A stretch of 6,820 nucleotides of DNA from Nitrospirota bacterium (GCA_016212685.1 JACREW010000204.1:1-6820); one strand, 5' to 3'. Counted from the first letter of the stretch, positions 1 to 6,049 are shown. The notes: generated by a model not told the origin, from the sequence alone. Numbers and translations are program-made.

Positions 1-1
1 G

Positions 2-691
2 GTAAATGAGGGCGCAAACATTAGCGCTGATCCGTTGCTCTTTGGTTATCAGTTAGGAGGTAAGACCGCTCCGTTTGGACCTCTTGATACTATAGTTAAT
101 ATAGCAGCCAGTATGTGGGATTTTACGCACTTGAAAAACAAGGCTCCCACAGGATCGGCGCTCACAAATTCACGCTGGTGGAACGGTGCCGGGCTTGACA
201 ATCCTACGAATACCGACAGGTTCAACTACTATTTGTTCGATGTGCTGCTTAATGTGGACAACTCAAAGATATTCGGTATCGAGTTTCCGCACGGCTTCTA
301 TACAGACTTAGTACACAACATGGGGTGCTCTACCGAAAATAACGGATGTTTGGTTGGAGGATATATAGGTAAGAAGAAATTGAAAGTCCCGGGCGACTGG
401 AAAGTCAGGGCTGAATGGCGCTACATAGAGCGAGATGCCGTCACGGACTTCACTCCGGATTCCGACTTCTACGGCTTCGGTACTTATAACACTGCTGCCA
501 CCAGCGCGAATACGAACGGTATGCCCAGAGAAGGCGGCACAAACGGCAAGGGTATCAACCTGGCAGCCGAGTATCAGCTCTTTAAGAACACCACGCTGAA
601 CATCGAATACTACTGGATGGAGCCTATAAAGACGTGGGGTAATACGGAGCCTTGGAATGAGCTGCAGTTTGATATAGTAACAAAGTTCTAA
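2..691 (+). CDS. Putative outer-membrane porin, C-terminal part (5' end outside window)
   Basis: The frame is open from base 2, so about 229 C-terminal residues are visible and the true start lies upstream; the TTG at 35 is an internal codon. The sequence alternates aromatic and polar residues in short strands (for example WKVRAEWRYIERDAV, then GINLAAEYQLF and TLNIEYYW), separated by Gly/Asn/Thr-rich loops. It ends in a strand closing with phenylalanine (FDIVTKF), the usual C-terminal signal for outer-membrane beta-barrels. The layout 'GDW...RAEWRY...DSDF...GGTN..G..L..EY' recalls the 'putative porin' family (Pfam Porin_5), recognised from memory. Two cysteines seven residues apart (NMGCSTENNGC, near residues 109 and 116 of the visible part) could form a disulfide in a loop. 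Its position just before pstS suggests, but does not prove, a role in passing phosphate or other anions across the outer membrane. Barrel assignment is fairly secure; substrate is unknown. Confidence 0.75.
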   Translation, partial: VNEGANISADPLLFGYQLGGKTAPFGPLDTIVNIAASMWDFTHLKNKAPTGSALTNSRWWNGAGLDNPTNTDRFNYYLFDVLLNVDNSKIFGIEFPHGFYTDLVHNMGCSTENNGCLVGGYIGKKKLKVPGDWKVRAEWRYIERDAVTDFTPDSDFYGFGTYNTAATSANTNGMPREGGTNGKGINLAAEYQLFKNTTLNIEYYWMEPIKTWGNTEPWNELQFDIVTKF

Positions 692-692
692 A

Positions 693-725
693 GTTCACAA
701 AGATTTTACATTTCCGTCACGTAAA
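693..725 (+). promoter_or_regulatory. Candidate Pho box: three repeats at 11-bp spacing upstream of pstS
   Basis: Three units follow head to tail: GTTCACAAAGA (693-703), TTTTACATTTC (704-714) and CGTCACGTAAA (715-725). Their cores TTCACA, TTTACA and GTCACG sit exactly 11 bp apart. The spacing and core resemble PhoB/PhoP binding sites in other bacteria (CTGTCAT-type in E. coli, TT(A/T/C)ACA in Bacillus, GTTCACC in Streptomyces). They lie in the gap between the porin stop and pstS, where a Pho box would be expected. A possible -10 follows at 739-744 (TAGTAT) or 742-747 (TATTCT). An inverted repeat, ATTTTAC (703-709) and GTAAAAT (721-727), overlaps the site and gives an alternative reading. Seen: the repeats. 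Inferred: PhoB-type binding. Confidence 0.5.
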
Positions 726-738
726 ATATGCTTTAACG

Positions 739-744
739 TAGTAT
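739..744 (+). promoter_or_regulatory. Possible -10 element of the pst operon promoter
   Basis: TAGTAT matches four of six positions of the bacterial -10 consensus and lies downstream of the 11-bp repeats. No convincing -35 is visible, which is normal for promoters that depend on a PhoB-type activator. TATTCT at 742-747 is an equally good alternative. The leader would then be only about 15-20 bases, ending in a strong ribosome binding site (AGAAGGAGGAG, 755-765). Confidence 0.3.
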
Positions 745-768
745 TCTTTAAACCAGAAGGAGGAGAAA

Positions 769-1710
769 ATGAATAGATTCATTGGGTTCCTTACCATAAT
801 TGTCGCGCTAGTCTTATGCGGTGATGTGTGTTTGGCCGAAGACATGGTGCAGATAAAAGGTTCTGACACCCTCATCAACATGGTGCAGAAACTGTCCGAG
901 ATTTACATGGCAAAAAAACCAGGCACTGCCATAGCTGTTACCGGAGGCGGCTCAGGCACAGGGATAGCGGGTTTAATAAACAAGAGATGTGATATAGCGA
1001 ATGCGTCGCGGCAGATCAAATCGAGCGAGGTTGAAGACGCCAATAAAAGAGGGGTAGATCCAAAAAGAGTAGTAGTGGCGATAGACGCTCTTAGTATTAT
1101 AGTAAGCGCGCAAAATCCGGTTGATAAGCTCACGGTCGATCAGATCGGCAAGATCTATAGAGGCGAGATAAAGAATTGGAGTGAAGTAGGCGGAAATGAT
1201 TTGCCCATTACCCTTTATGGCAGGCAGTCAAATTCCGGTACCTACGATTTTATGAAAGAAAATGTCATGCTAGGGGAGTACTCTCCGAACCTTAAGAGCA
1301 TGAATGGCAACGCGCAGATAGCGGAGGCCCTAAACCAAGACGTTTCGGGCATAGGTTATGTAGGAGTAGGCTATGCTAAAGAAGCATCCGGCATCAAGGT
1401 GTTAAAAGTGGCTACCAAGCCGGGAGCAACTTATTATGATCCGATGAATTCTATTGATGTTAAGAACGGCAAATATCCAATAACCAGGCCGCTTAACCAA
1501 TATGTGAACGGAACTCCAAAGGGTCCTGTCAGGAGCTTCATCATATTTGAATTGAGTGAAGAAGGCCAGGCAATAGTTGAGAAAGAAGGCTTCTTCGCGA
1601 TACCGGGCGAATATCAAGCTTATAACGACCAAACTCTCGGCATAACAGGGACGGTGAGAGACGACCCCATGAGGCCTAAGGATCTTGGCGTAAATGACGG
1701 TATAGGATAG
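769..1710 (+). CDS. pstS: Phosphate ABC transporter, periplasmic phosphate-binding protein PstS
   Basis: This is the substrate-binding protein that captures phosphate in the periplasm and delivers it to PstC/PstA. The 313 residues begin with a Sec signal peptide: MNRF, a hydrophobic stretch to about residue 22, and likely cleavage after A23 (CLA|ED). C17 is not preceded by a proper lipobox (LVLC), so a soluble periplasmic form is favoured over a lipoprotein. Family hallmarks are GSDT at 31-34, GGGSGTG at 59-65, SRQIK at 80-84, YRGEIKNWSEVGG at 110-122, the phosphate-contacting R132..SGTY (136-139), and YPITRPL from 236. Length is normal for the short PstS/PstS-like class. The start is fixed by a very strong AGAAGGAGGAG ribosome binding site ending 3 bases before ATG. 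It is the first gene of the pst operon; pstC follows after 25 bases. Confidence 0.96.
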   Translation: MNRFIGFLTIIVALVLCGDVCLAEDMVQIKGSDTLINMVQKLSEIYMAKKPGTAIAVTGGGSGTGIAGLINKRCDIANASRQIKSSEVEDANKRGVDPKRVVVAIDALSIIVSAQNPVDKLTVDQIGKIYRGEIKNWSEVGGNDLPITLYGRQSNSGTYDFMKENVMLGEYSPNLKSMNGNAQIAEALNQDVSGIGYVGVGYAKEASGIKVLKVATKPGATYYDPMNSIDVKNGKYPITRPLNQYVNGTPKGPVRSFIIFELSEEGQAIVEKEGFFAIPGEYQAYNDQTLGITGTVRDDPMRPKDLGVNDGIG

Positions 1711-1735
1711 ATGTATACGAAAGGACGGATAAGCC

Positions 1736-2626
1736 ATGGCTAAACATAATAATTTTAAGGAAAAGTTTATCCATGGCCTATTCTTTCTTAACGGCCTGCT
1801 GGTAATAATAGTTCTCGTAGGCATATTTGTTCTACTGGTAACAAAATCCCTGCCAGCCTTTAAAGAAATACGTTTTAGCGAATTTCTATTTAAGGCAAAT
1901 TGGAACCCTACCGCTACATTCGTAACGCCCTCATATGGAATAGGATCTATGCTTGTAAGCACGCTGATGGTGTCTATCGGCGCTCTCGCTATCGCTATAC
2001 CGCTTGGCATAGGCGCAGCCGCATATTTATCGGATGTAGCAAGCCAGCGCGTCAGGGAGATAGCAAAGCCCATAATAGAGATATTGGCAGGTATACCTTC
2101 TGTGGTCATCGGTTTTCTTGGAATAGTATTGGTAGGACCGGTTATCGCTAAGATATTCCATATTCCAAACGGCCTGAATGCACTTAATGGATCAATTCTT
2201 CTTGCCGTTATGGCGTTACCCACTATTATAAGCTTATCAGAAGATGCCCTGAATAGCGTTCCTAAATCGTTTCAAGAGGCATCGCTTGCGCTGGGAGCCA
2301 CACACTGGCAGACTCTGGTCAGGGTAAAAATACCGGCAGCGTTATCAGGGATAATCGCAGCGAGCATGCTGGGTATGGGCAGGGCCATAGGCGAGACTAT
2401 GACGGTTTTAATGGCTACAGGCTGTGCTATCGCGATGCCGACAAGTTTTTTGCAGTCCGTACAGACAATGACCGCGACTATAGCCATCGAATTGGGTGAA
2501 GTGCCTTATAATACAACTCACTATTATGCGCTTTTCGGCATAGGCCTTGTATTATTTATCATAACTTTCATCGTAAATATGATTTCCGACATCGTGTTGC
2601 ATAAGTACCAGAGGGTCTTGAAATGA
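1736..2626 (+). CDS. pstC: Phosphate ABC transporter permease PstC
   Basis: One of the two inner-membrane subunits that form the phosphate channel. The 296 residues show a cytoplasmic N-terminus and about six membrane segments: near 15-37, 68-98, 112-140, 150-166, 203-228 and 265-287. The cytoplasmic EAA loop that docks onto PstB is at 181-206 (EASLALGATHWQ...IPAALSGI), with the conserved Gly at 188. GMGRAIGETM (213-222) is the family signature that follows it, and ILAGIPSVVIGFLG (116-129) is also typical of PstC/PstA. ATG at 1736 is preceded by AAGGA (1721-1725), a slightly long but usable spacing. Its last four bases overlap the pstA start (ATGA at 2623), which implies coupled translation and equal amounts of the two permeases. 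Confidence 0.95.
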   Translation: MAKHNNFKEKFIHGLFFLNGLLVIIVLVGIFVLLVTKSLPAFKEIRFSEFLFKANWNPTATFVTPSYGIGSMLVSTLMVSIGALAIAIPLGIGAAAYLSDVASQRVREIAKPIIEILAGIPSVVIGFLGIVLVGPVIAKIFHIPNGLNALNGSILLAVMALPTIISLSEDALNSVPKSFQEASLALGATHWQTLVRVKIPAALSGIIAASMLGMGRAIGETMTVLMATGCAIAMPTSFLQSVQTMTATIAIELGEVPYNTTHYYALFGIGLVLFIITFIVNMISDIVLHKYQRVLK

Positions 2627-3477
2627 AGGCCAGAAAATTTAAAGAGATTTTTGGGTTTAATATCCTGAGACTATGCGTAGGCATTGTTATCTTCATCTTA
2701 ATAATTATTTTATACGATATAACAAGTAAGGGCATCGGGGTGATAAGCTGGAAGTTCCTGACAGCTATGCCCAAGAATGGAATGACAGAAGGCGGTATAT
2801 TGCCTGCCATAGTAGGCACTTTTTTAGTAACCGTTATAACGGCGTTATTATCCATTCCTTTAGGGATGGGGTGCGCTATCTATTTGAATGAATACGCCAG
2901 AGATAATAAAATTACTCGGCTGATTCGCATGTCGATACGTAATTTATCGGGCGTGCCTTCAATAGTATACGGGTTATTTGGCGTGATATTGTTTGTCCAG
3001 ATGATGAATCTTGGAACCTGTATTCTATCGGCAGGATTTACTCTTGGACTTATGACTCTGCCATGGACGATTACGGCAAGTGAAGAAGCGTTAAAAAATG
3101 TGCCAAATTCATATAGAGAAGGGGCTCTCGCCCTGGGAGCGACTAAATGGCAGGCGATTAAGACAAACGTACTGCCATATGCAATTCCAGGCATGCTTAC
3201 AGGCACGATTCTCGGCTTGTCCCGGGCAGCTGGAGAGACAGCACCTATTCTTTTTACAGGTGCGGCTTTCTTCCTACCGTTTTTGCCGAAGTCTTTGTCC
3301 AGTCAATTTATGGCTCTGCCATATCATCTTTATATAATGTCAACTCAGCACCACGCTGTGTCCAAGGTGAGGCCTATTGCGTACGGTACGGCCTTAGTGC
3401 TTATTGCACTCGTGTTTATAATGAATCTGTGTGCCGTAATAGTGCGGTACCGTTTAAGAAAGATTAAGATGGAGTAA
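2623..3477 (+). CDS. pstA: Phosphate ABC transporter permease PstA
   Basis: The second inner-membrane channel subunit, partner of PstC. The 284 residues carry a first membrane helix at about 13-33, then further segments near 60-88, 110-130, 132-152, 190-220 and 253-277. The EAA loop contacting PstB is at 165-191 (REGALALGATKWQ...LPYAIPGM), followed by LGLSRAAGETAPILFTGAA (197-215), the usual PstA signature. NLSGVPSIVYGLFG (107-120) matches the conserved segment preceding the loop, and a positively charged C-terminal tail (RYRLRKIK) lies in the cytoplasm. The ATG shares bases with the pstC stop, so translation likely continues from pstC. Its final codons (ATG GAG TAA) hold the GGAG that serves as the pstB ribosome binding site. 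Length is typical of the family. Confidence 0.95.
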   Translation: MKARKFKEIFGFNILRLCVGIVIFILIIILYDITSKGIGVISWKFLTAMPKNGMTEGGILPAIVGTFLVTVITALLSIPLGMGCAIYLNEYARDNKITRLIRMSIRNLSGVPSIVYGLFGVILFVQMMNLGTCILSAGFTLGLMTLPWTITASEEALKNVPNSYREGALALGATKWQAIKTNVLPYAIPGMLTGTILGLSRAAGETAPILFTGAAFFLPFLPKSLSSQFMALPYHLYIMSTQHHAVSKVRPIAYGTALVLIALVFIMNLCAVIVRYRLRKIKME

Positions 3478-3481
3478 TATA

Positions 3482-4240
3482 ATGGATGATATAAAGATAA
3501 GAGCCGGAGATTTTAATTTTTACTATGGTAAAGCGCATGTGTTAAAGAACGTGTCGATGGATATTGCCACAAACAAAGTAACCGGTATTATCGGCCCATC
3601 AGGATGTGGTAAATCAACGTTTTTACGTAGCATAAACCGTATGAATGACACTATACTTGGTTCTAAAGCAGAGGGCCACATGATAATAGACGGCAAAAAT
3701 ATTTATGACGAGGATATCGATGTTGTAGAGATAAGGCGCAAGGTCGGGATGGTTTTCCAAAAATCAAACCCTTTCCCAAAGACTATTTTTGATAATGTAG
3801 CGTATGGGTTAAGGATAAACGGAGTAAAAGATAAATATTATATACAAGAACGGGTGGAGAAGAGCCTGAAAGACGCGGCAATATGGGATGAGGTTAAGGA
3901 TAGGTTGAATAAGAATGCTTTTGAGCTTTCTGGCGGGCAGCAGCAGCGTCTTTGTATAGCGAGAGCATTGGCGGTTGAGCCGGAGATAATTCTTATGGAC
4001 GAGCCTGCTTCCGCGTTAGATCCTACCGCAACACTGAAGATTGAAGAATTGATACAGCAGCTTAAAAAGAAATATACTATAATTATCGTAACCCATAATA
4101 TGCAGCAGGCGGCCAGAATCTCTGACTTCACAGCGTTTTTTATGTTGGGCGAACTCATAGAGTATAATATTACGAGCATCATGTTCACAAAGCCCAGCAA
4201 AAAAATAACTGAAGACTATATAACAGGGAGGTTCGGATGA
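3482..4240 (+). CDS. pstB: Phosphate ABC transporter ATP-binding protein PstB
   Basis: The ATPase that powers phosphate import; it works as a dimer under PstC/PstA on the cytoplasmic side. All ABC motifs are intact in the 252 residues: Walker A GPSGCGKST (38-46), Q-loop Q93 (GMVFQKSNPFP), signature LSGGQQQR (149-156), Walker B IILMDEP (169-175, catalytic E174), D-loop SALD (177-180) and switch histidine H205 (VTHNMQQA). The 'SNPFP' after the Q-loop, the 'INRMND' after Walker A, and the ending 'TEDYITGRFG' are specific to PstB rather than other importers. ATG lies 4 bases after the pstA stop with GGAG (3471-3474) at good spacing. The stop overlaps the next gene by ATGA. Length matches the usual 250 or so residues. 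Confidence 0.97.
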   Translation: MDDIKIRAGDFNFYYGKAHVLKNVSMDIATNKVTGIIGPSGCGKSTFLRSINRMNDTILGSKAEGHMIIDGKNIYDEDIDVVEIRRKVGMVFQKSNPFPKTIFDNVAYGLRINGVKDKYYIQERVEKSLKDAAIWDEVKDRLNKNAFELSGGQQQRLCIARALAVEPEIILMDEPASALDPTATLKIEELIQQLKKKYTIIIVTHNMQQAARISDFTAFFMLGELIEYNITSIMFTKPSKKITEDYITGRFG

Positions 4241-4650
4241 TGAGAGTGATTTTGCTTATAGCTATGTGTCTAATCTTATCATCCTGCGAGACTGTGCGAA
4301 ATATCCAGAATGATGAGAGGTTTAGTACCGTAGGCTCCTTTGAGCTAAATCCGGTTCAGCCGAATAATTATTGGTATAATGGTCAGTCATACGAGTACAA
4401 TGAATACGAGATAGAGATTACGGCCGGGCCAGGCCAGGCGAAAATTCAGTGGGCTGGGAAAATAATAGGTACAACGCCTTTTGTCTATCGCTTCACGGGA
4501 ATATTAGACAAGGATGATTACATAAAAGTCCGGGCCATCCCGATGGATGGAAATCTTCCGGCCCAGGAAGCGATGCTTCGTGTGAGAAAAGAGCTTCCGA
4601 GAAAAATACATTTTGATCTACGAAGTAAACAAGAGGCCAATAGCATATGA
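4237..4650 (+). CDS. PEGA-like domain lipoprotein in the pst operon, role unknown
   Basis: A 137-residue predicted lipoprotein. A short signal peptide (MMRVILLIAMCLI) ends in the lipobox LSSC, with lipidated cysteine C17. E18 at the next position does not give the Asp inner-membrane retention signal, so outer-membrane anchoring is plausible. After a linker rich in Asn and Tyr (about 20-57), residues 58-126 resemble a PEGA domain: beta-strand-rich with the core 'QWAGKIIGTTPFVYRF' (71-86), where GK..GTTP is the family hallmark. PEGA domains are small surface or envelope modules often linked to carbohydrate contact; no enzyme motif is visible. It overlaps pstB and the arsC-like gene by ATGA at both ends, so it is made together with the transporter. 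The start could be the ATG at 4237 or the next one at 4240; AGGGAGG (4225-4231) suits both. No precise function can be assigned. Confidence 0.8.
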   Translation: MMRVILLIAMCLILSSCETVRNIQNDERFSTVGSFELNPVQPNNYWYNGQSYEYNEYEIEITAGPGQAKIQWAGKIIGTTPFVYRFTGILDKDDYIKVRAIPMDGNLPAQEAMLRVRKELPRKIHFDLRSKQEANSI

Positions 4651-5054
4651 AGAAAGTGCTGTTTGTGTGTGTAGAAAACTCATGTAGAAGCCAGATGGCG
4701 GAAGGATTCGTCAGACTTTTTGGTGGGGGTATATTCGAGTCATATAGCGCTGGTTCAAAGCCATCCGGCAAAGTCGATCATATGGCAGTAGAAGTTATGA
4801 AAGAGGCAGGTATCGATATATCATCACAGAAATCCAAGGGCTTTAATGACCTTAGCGTTAAAGAATTTGACATGGTTATCACGTTAGGGTGCGGTGATGT
4901 ATGCCCCTTTGTTCCAGCTAAAGAACACATAGAATGGAAGATAGATGATCCGAAAGGTAAAGATATCGATTTTTTCAGGATCGTTCGAGATCAAATCAAA
5001 GACCGCGTTAAAAGATTAGCAGAATCTACTACTCATAACGAAAGAGGGAGATAA
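4647..5054 (+). CDS. arsC: Arsenate reductase, thioredoxin-coupled ArsC type (low-molecular-weight phosphatase fold)
   Basis: This 135-residue protein probably reduces arsenate to arsenite in the cytoplasm. The N-terminal loop C8-VENSC-R14-S is the CX5R active site of the low-molecular-weight tyrosine phosphatase fold, followed by QMAEG and SAG (34-36). DDP at 100-102 supplies the usual general-acid aspartate. The paired cysteines in GCGDVCP (C82 and C86) match the resolving cysteines of thioredoxin-linked ArsC enzymes, with C8 as nucleophile. This separates it from plain phosphatases, which lack the pair. Here the two resolving cysteines are four residues apart, closer than in the Staphylococcus plasmid enzyme (82 and 89), a variant I recall from actinobacterial and archaeal relatives. 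ATG overlaps the lipoprotein stop; AAGAGG lies at 4631-4636. No arsenite exporter is nearby, so a phosphatase or signalling role in phosphate control is a less likely alternative. Confidence 0.85.
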   Translation: MKKVLFVCVENSCRSQMAEGFVRLFGGGIFESYSAGSKPSGKVDHMAVEVMKEAGIDISSQKSKGFNDLSVKEFDMVITLGCGDVCPFVPAKEHIEWKIDDPKGKDIDFFRIVRDQIKDRVKRLAESTTHNERGR

Positions 5055-5058
5055 ATAA

Positions 5059-5727
5059 ATGAAAAGACACTTTGATGATGAATTAAGAGATCTAAAACAA
5101 GACATCTTGAAAATGGGCGTTTTTGCTCAGGATGCTATCCATAATTCTATAGAATCCTTAAAGAATCGAGATAGGGAACTGGCGAAGAGCATTATAGAAA
5201 ACGATACAAAGATAGATCGGCTTGAGCTTGTCATTGATGAAAAATGTGTTGACTTGATTGCCCGTCACCAGCCGCTCGCAAAAGACTTACGATTTATTAC
5301 AGTCGGCATGAAATTAAACTCGGAGCTTGAGAGGATCGCTGATATTGCCGTTGATATTGCGCAACGGGTTCTCGAAATCGTAGATAAGCCGCTATTAAAG
5401 CCTTTAGTTGATATTCCAAAATTGACGGTTATTGCGCAAAGTATGGTAAAAATGGCTGTCGATTCATTTGTGAAAGGCGATGTTGAGCTGGCCAAAGAGG
5501 CCATATTGTCCGATGGCGAAGCCGATAATCTGCGCAATTTAATAACGAAAGAACTGATCGAAGACTACATGGCCAAAGATGCCTCTACGGCCCCGCGGGC
5601 CGTTCAGCTTCTCCTAATAGCTCGATTCCTTGAGCGTATATGTGATCACGCTACGAATATCGCTGAAGACGTTATATACATGGTTCAGGCAGAGGTAGTC
5701 AGGCATCATCCTGAAAAACTAAGTTGA
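5059..5727 (+). CDS. phoU: Phosphate transport and signalling regulator PhoU
   Basis: PhoU is a cytoplasmic, all-helical regulator that restrains the Pst transporter and keeps the Pho sensor kinase in its off state when phosphate is ample. The 222 residues form two similar three-helix bundles. In the first, RHQPLAKDLRFI (69-80) is the family signature, and ELERIADIAVDIA (89-101) carries a metal-binding E/D motif. In the second, FLERICDHATNIAEDVIYM (190-208) repeats the metal motif with E192, D196 and D204. MKRHFDDELRDLKQDILKMG at the start is typical and sets the N-terminus. ATG lies 4 bases after the arsC stop, with GAGGGAG at 5044-5050. As the last gene of the operon, it is followed by a clear terminator. 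Length is normal. Confidence 0.95.
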   Translation: MKRHFDDELRDLKQDILKMGVFAQDAIHNSIESLKNRDRELAKSIIENDTKIDRLELVIDEKCVDLIARHQPLAKDLRFITVGMKLNSELERIADIAVDIAQRVLEIVDKPLLKPLVDIPKLTVIAQSMVKMAVDSFVKGDVELAKEAILSDGEADNLRNLITKELIEDYMAKDASTAPRAVQLLLIARFLERICDHATNIAEDVIYMVQAEVVRHHPEKLS

Positions 5728-5755
5728 AGAGGGAATCCGAACTTTAAAAAAACAG

Positions 5756-5799
5756 AACCTTCGTTGGTCGAGTTATGGCTGGCGGAGGGTTTTTGTTTT
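5756..5799 (+). terminator. Rho-independent terminator of the pst-phoU operon
   Basis: Bases 5756-5769 (AACCTTCGTTGGTC) pair with 5777-5791 across a 7-base loop (GAGTTAT), giving about 14 pairs with one bulged G; five or so pairs are G-U. The stem runs straight into TTTTTGTTTT (5790-5799). A-rich bases at 5746-5752 face the T-tract and could extend the stem. The hairpin begins 28 bases after the phoU stop, so it closes the operon. The T-tract partly overlaps the -35 area of the next promoter. Confidence 0.85.
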
Positions 5800-5824
5800 A
5801 ATAGGCAATGCCTCGTGGTATAAT
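5796..5824 (+). promoter_or_regulatory. Extended -10 promoter for the ribbon-helix-helix/CNNM unit
   Basis: TATAAT at 5819-5824 is a perfect -10 box, preceded by TGG at 5816-5818 to form an extended -10 (TGGTATAAT). The -35 position at 17-bp spacing reads TTTTAA (5796-5801), which is weak; the extended -10 would make up for that. Transcription would start near 5831, inside the palindrome at 5824-5837, leaving a leader of about 36 bases. A small inverted repeat, AGGC-AAT-GCCT (5803-5813), lies between the two elements. Confidence 0.65.
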
Positions 5825-5837
5825 CCATAATTATGGA
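5824..5837. promoter_or_regulatory. Perfect 14-bp palindrome overlapping the start region; candidate operator
   Basis: TCCATAATTATGGA equals its own reverse complement. It begins at the last base of the -10 box and covers the predicted transcription start, the classic place for a repressor site. The next gene encodes a ribbon-helix-helix protein, a family that binds such short symmetric sites as dimers, so self-repression is a reasonable inference. A direct repeat of GGTATAA (5817-5823 and 5843-5849) flanks it. Binding is not shown by the sequence. Confidence 0.45.
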
Positions 5838-5866
5838 GATACGGTATAACGATTAAGGAGTAGCGC

Positions 5867-6049
5867 ATGCCTGCCAATAAACGAATAAAGAAAACTACCA
5901 TCGAGCTTACGCAAGATCAATATTTTTTCCTCAAGGAAAAGGTTCTTGGGCTGCAGAAACAAAATAAAAGTGCATCTATTGTATCTATCATCCGGGATCT
6001 TATCGAGAAAGACCGAGAAAGATGGATGAAAGAGAGCGGAGAATCATGA
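5867..6049 (+). CDS. Small ribbon-helix-helix (Arc/CopG-like) DNA-binding protein
   Basis: A 60-residue, highly charged protein with the pattern of a ribbon-helix-helix regulator. A basic arm (MPANKRIKK) leads to a short beta-strand KKTTIELT (8-15), which in this fold inserts into the DNA major groove. Helix A is about 16-33 (QDQYFFLKEKVLGLQKQ), then a turn (NKSAS), then helix B about 37-55 (SIVSIIRDLIEKDRERWMK). It likely acts as a dimer. ATG at 5867 has AAGGAG at 5855-5860 with 6-base spacing, so the start is firm. The stop overlaps the ATG of the CNNM gene (ATGA at 6046), so the two are co-translated. Many such proteins are antitoxins, but the partner here is a membrane protein rather than a toxin, so a transcription regulator of its own unit is preferred. 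No named family member is recognised. Confidence 0.75.
   Translation: MPANKRIKKTTIELTQDQYFFLKEKVLGLQKQNKSASIVSIIRDLIEKDRERWMKESGES

Noticed and set aside
35..37. TTG at 35 as a start for the porin gene
   Set aside because: The frame is open upstream to base 2, there is no signal peptide after the TTG, and outer-membrane barrels of this family are longer. The gene simply enters from outside the window.
692..768. Rho-independent terminator after the porin gene
   Set aside because: The inverted repeat in this gap is AT-rich with an 11-base loop and no following T-tract, so it does not look like a terminator.
769..837. PstS as a lipoprotein through C17 or C21
   Set aside because: The residues before C17 (LVL) and C21 (GDV) do not match a lipobox; cleavage after A23 by the ordinary signal peptidase fits better.
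1402..2223. Long open frame of 273 codons on the minus strand
   Set aside because: It runs opposite the end of pstS and the first half of pstC, both of which have clear family motifs. Its translation shows no recognisable domain and is low-quality in composition, as expected for an antisense shadow.
3838..4200. Minus-strand open frame of 120 codons inside pstB
   Set aside because: pstB carries every ABC motif on the plus strand across this stretch; the reverse frame is a shadow with no start context or domain.
6022..6048. ATG at 6022 as the start of the CNNM gene
   Set aside because: It would add eight charged residues (MDERERRI) copied from overlap with the regulator gene, and lacks a good ribosome binding site. 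ATG 6046 gives the common ATGA junction and begins at the membrane helix.
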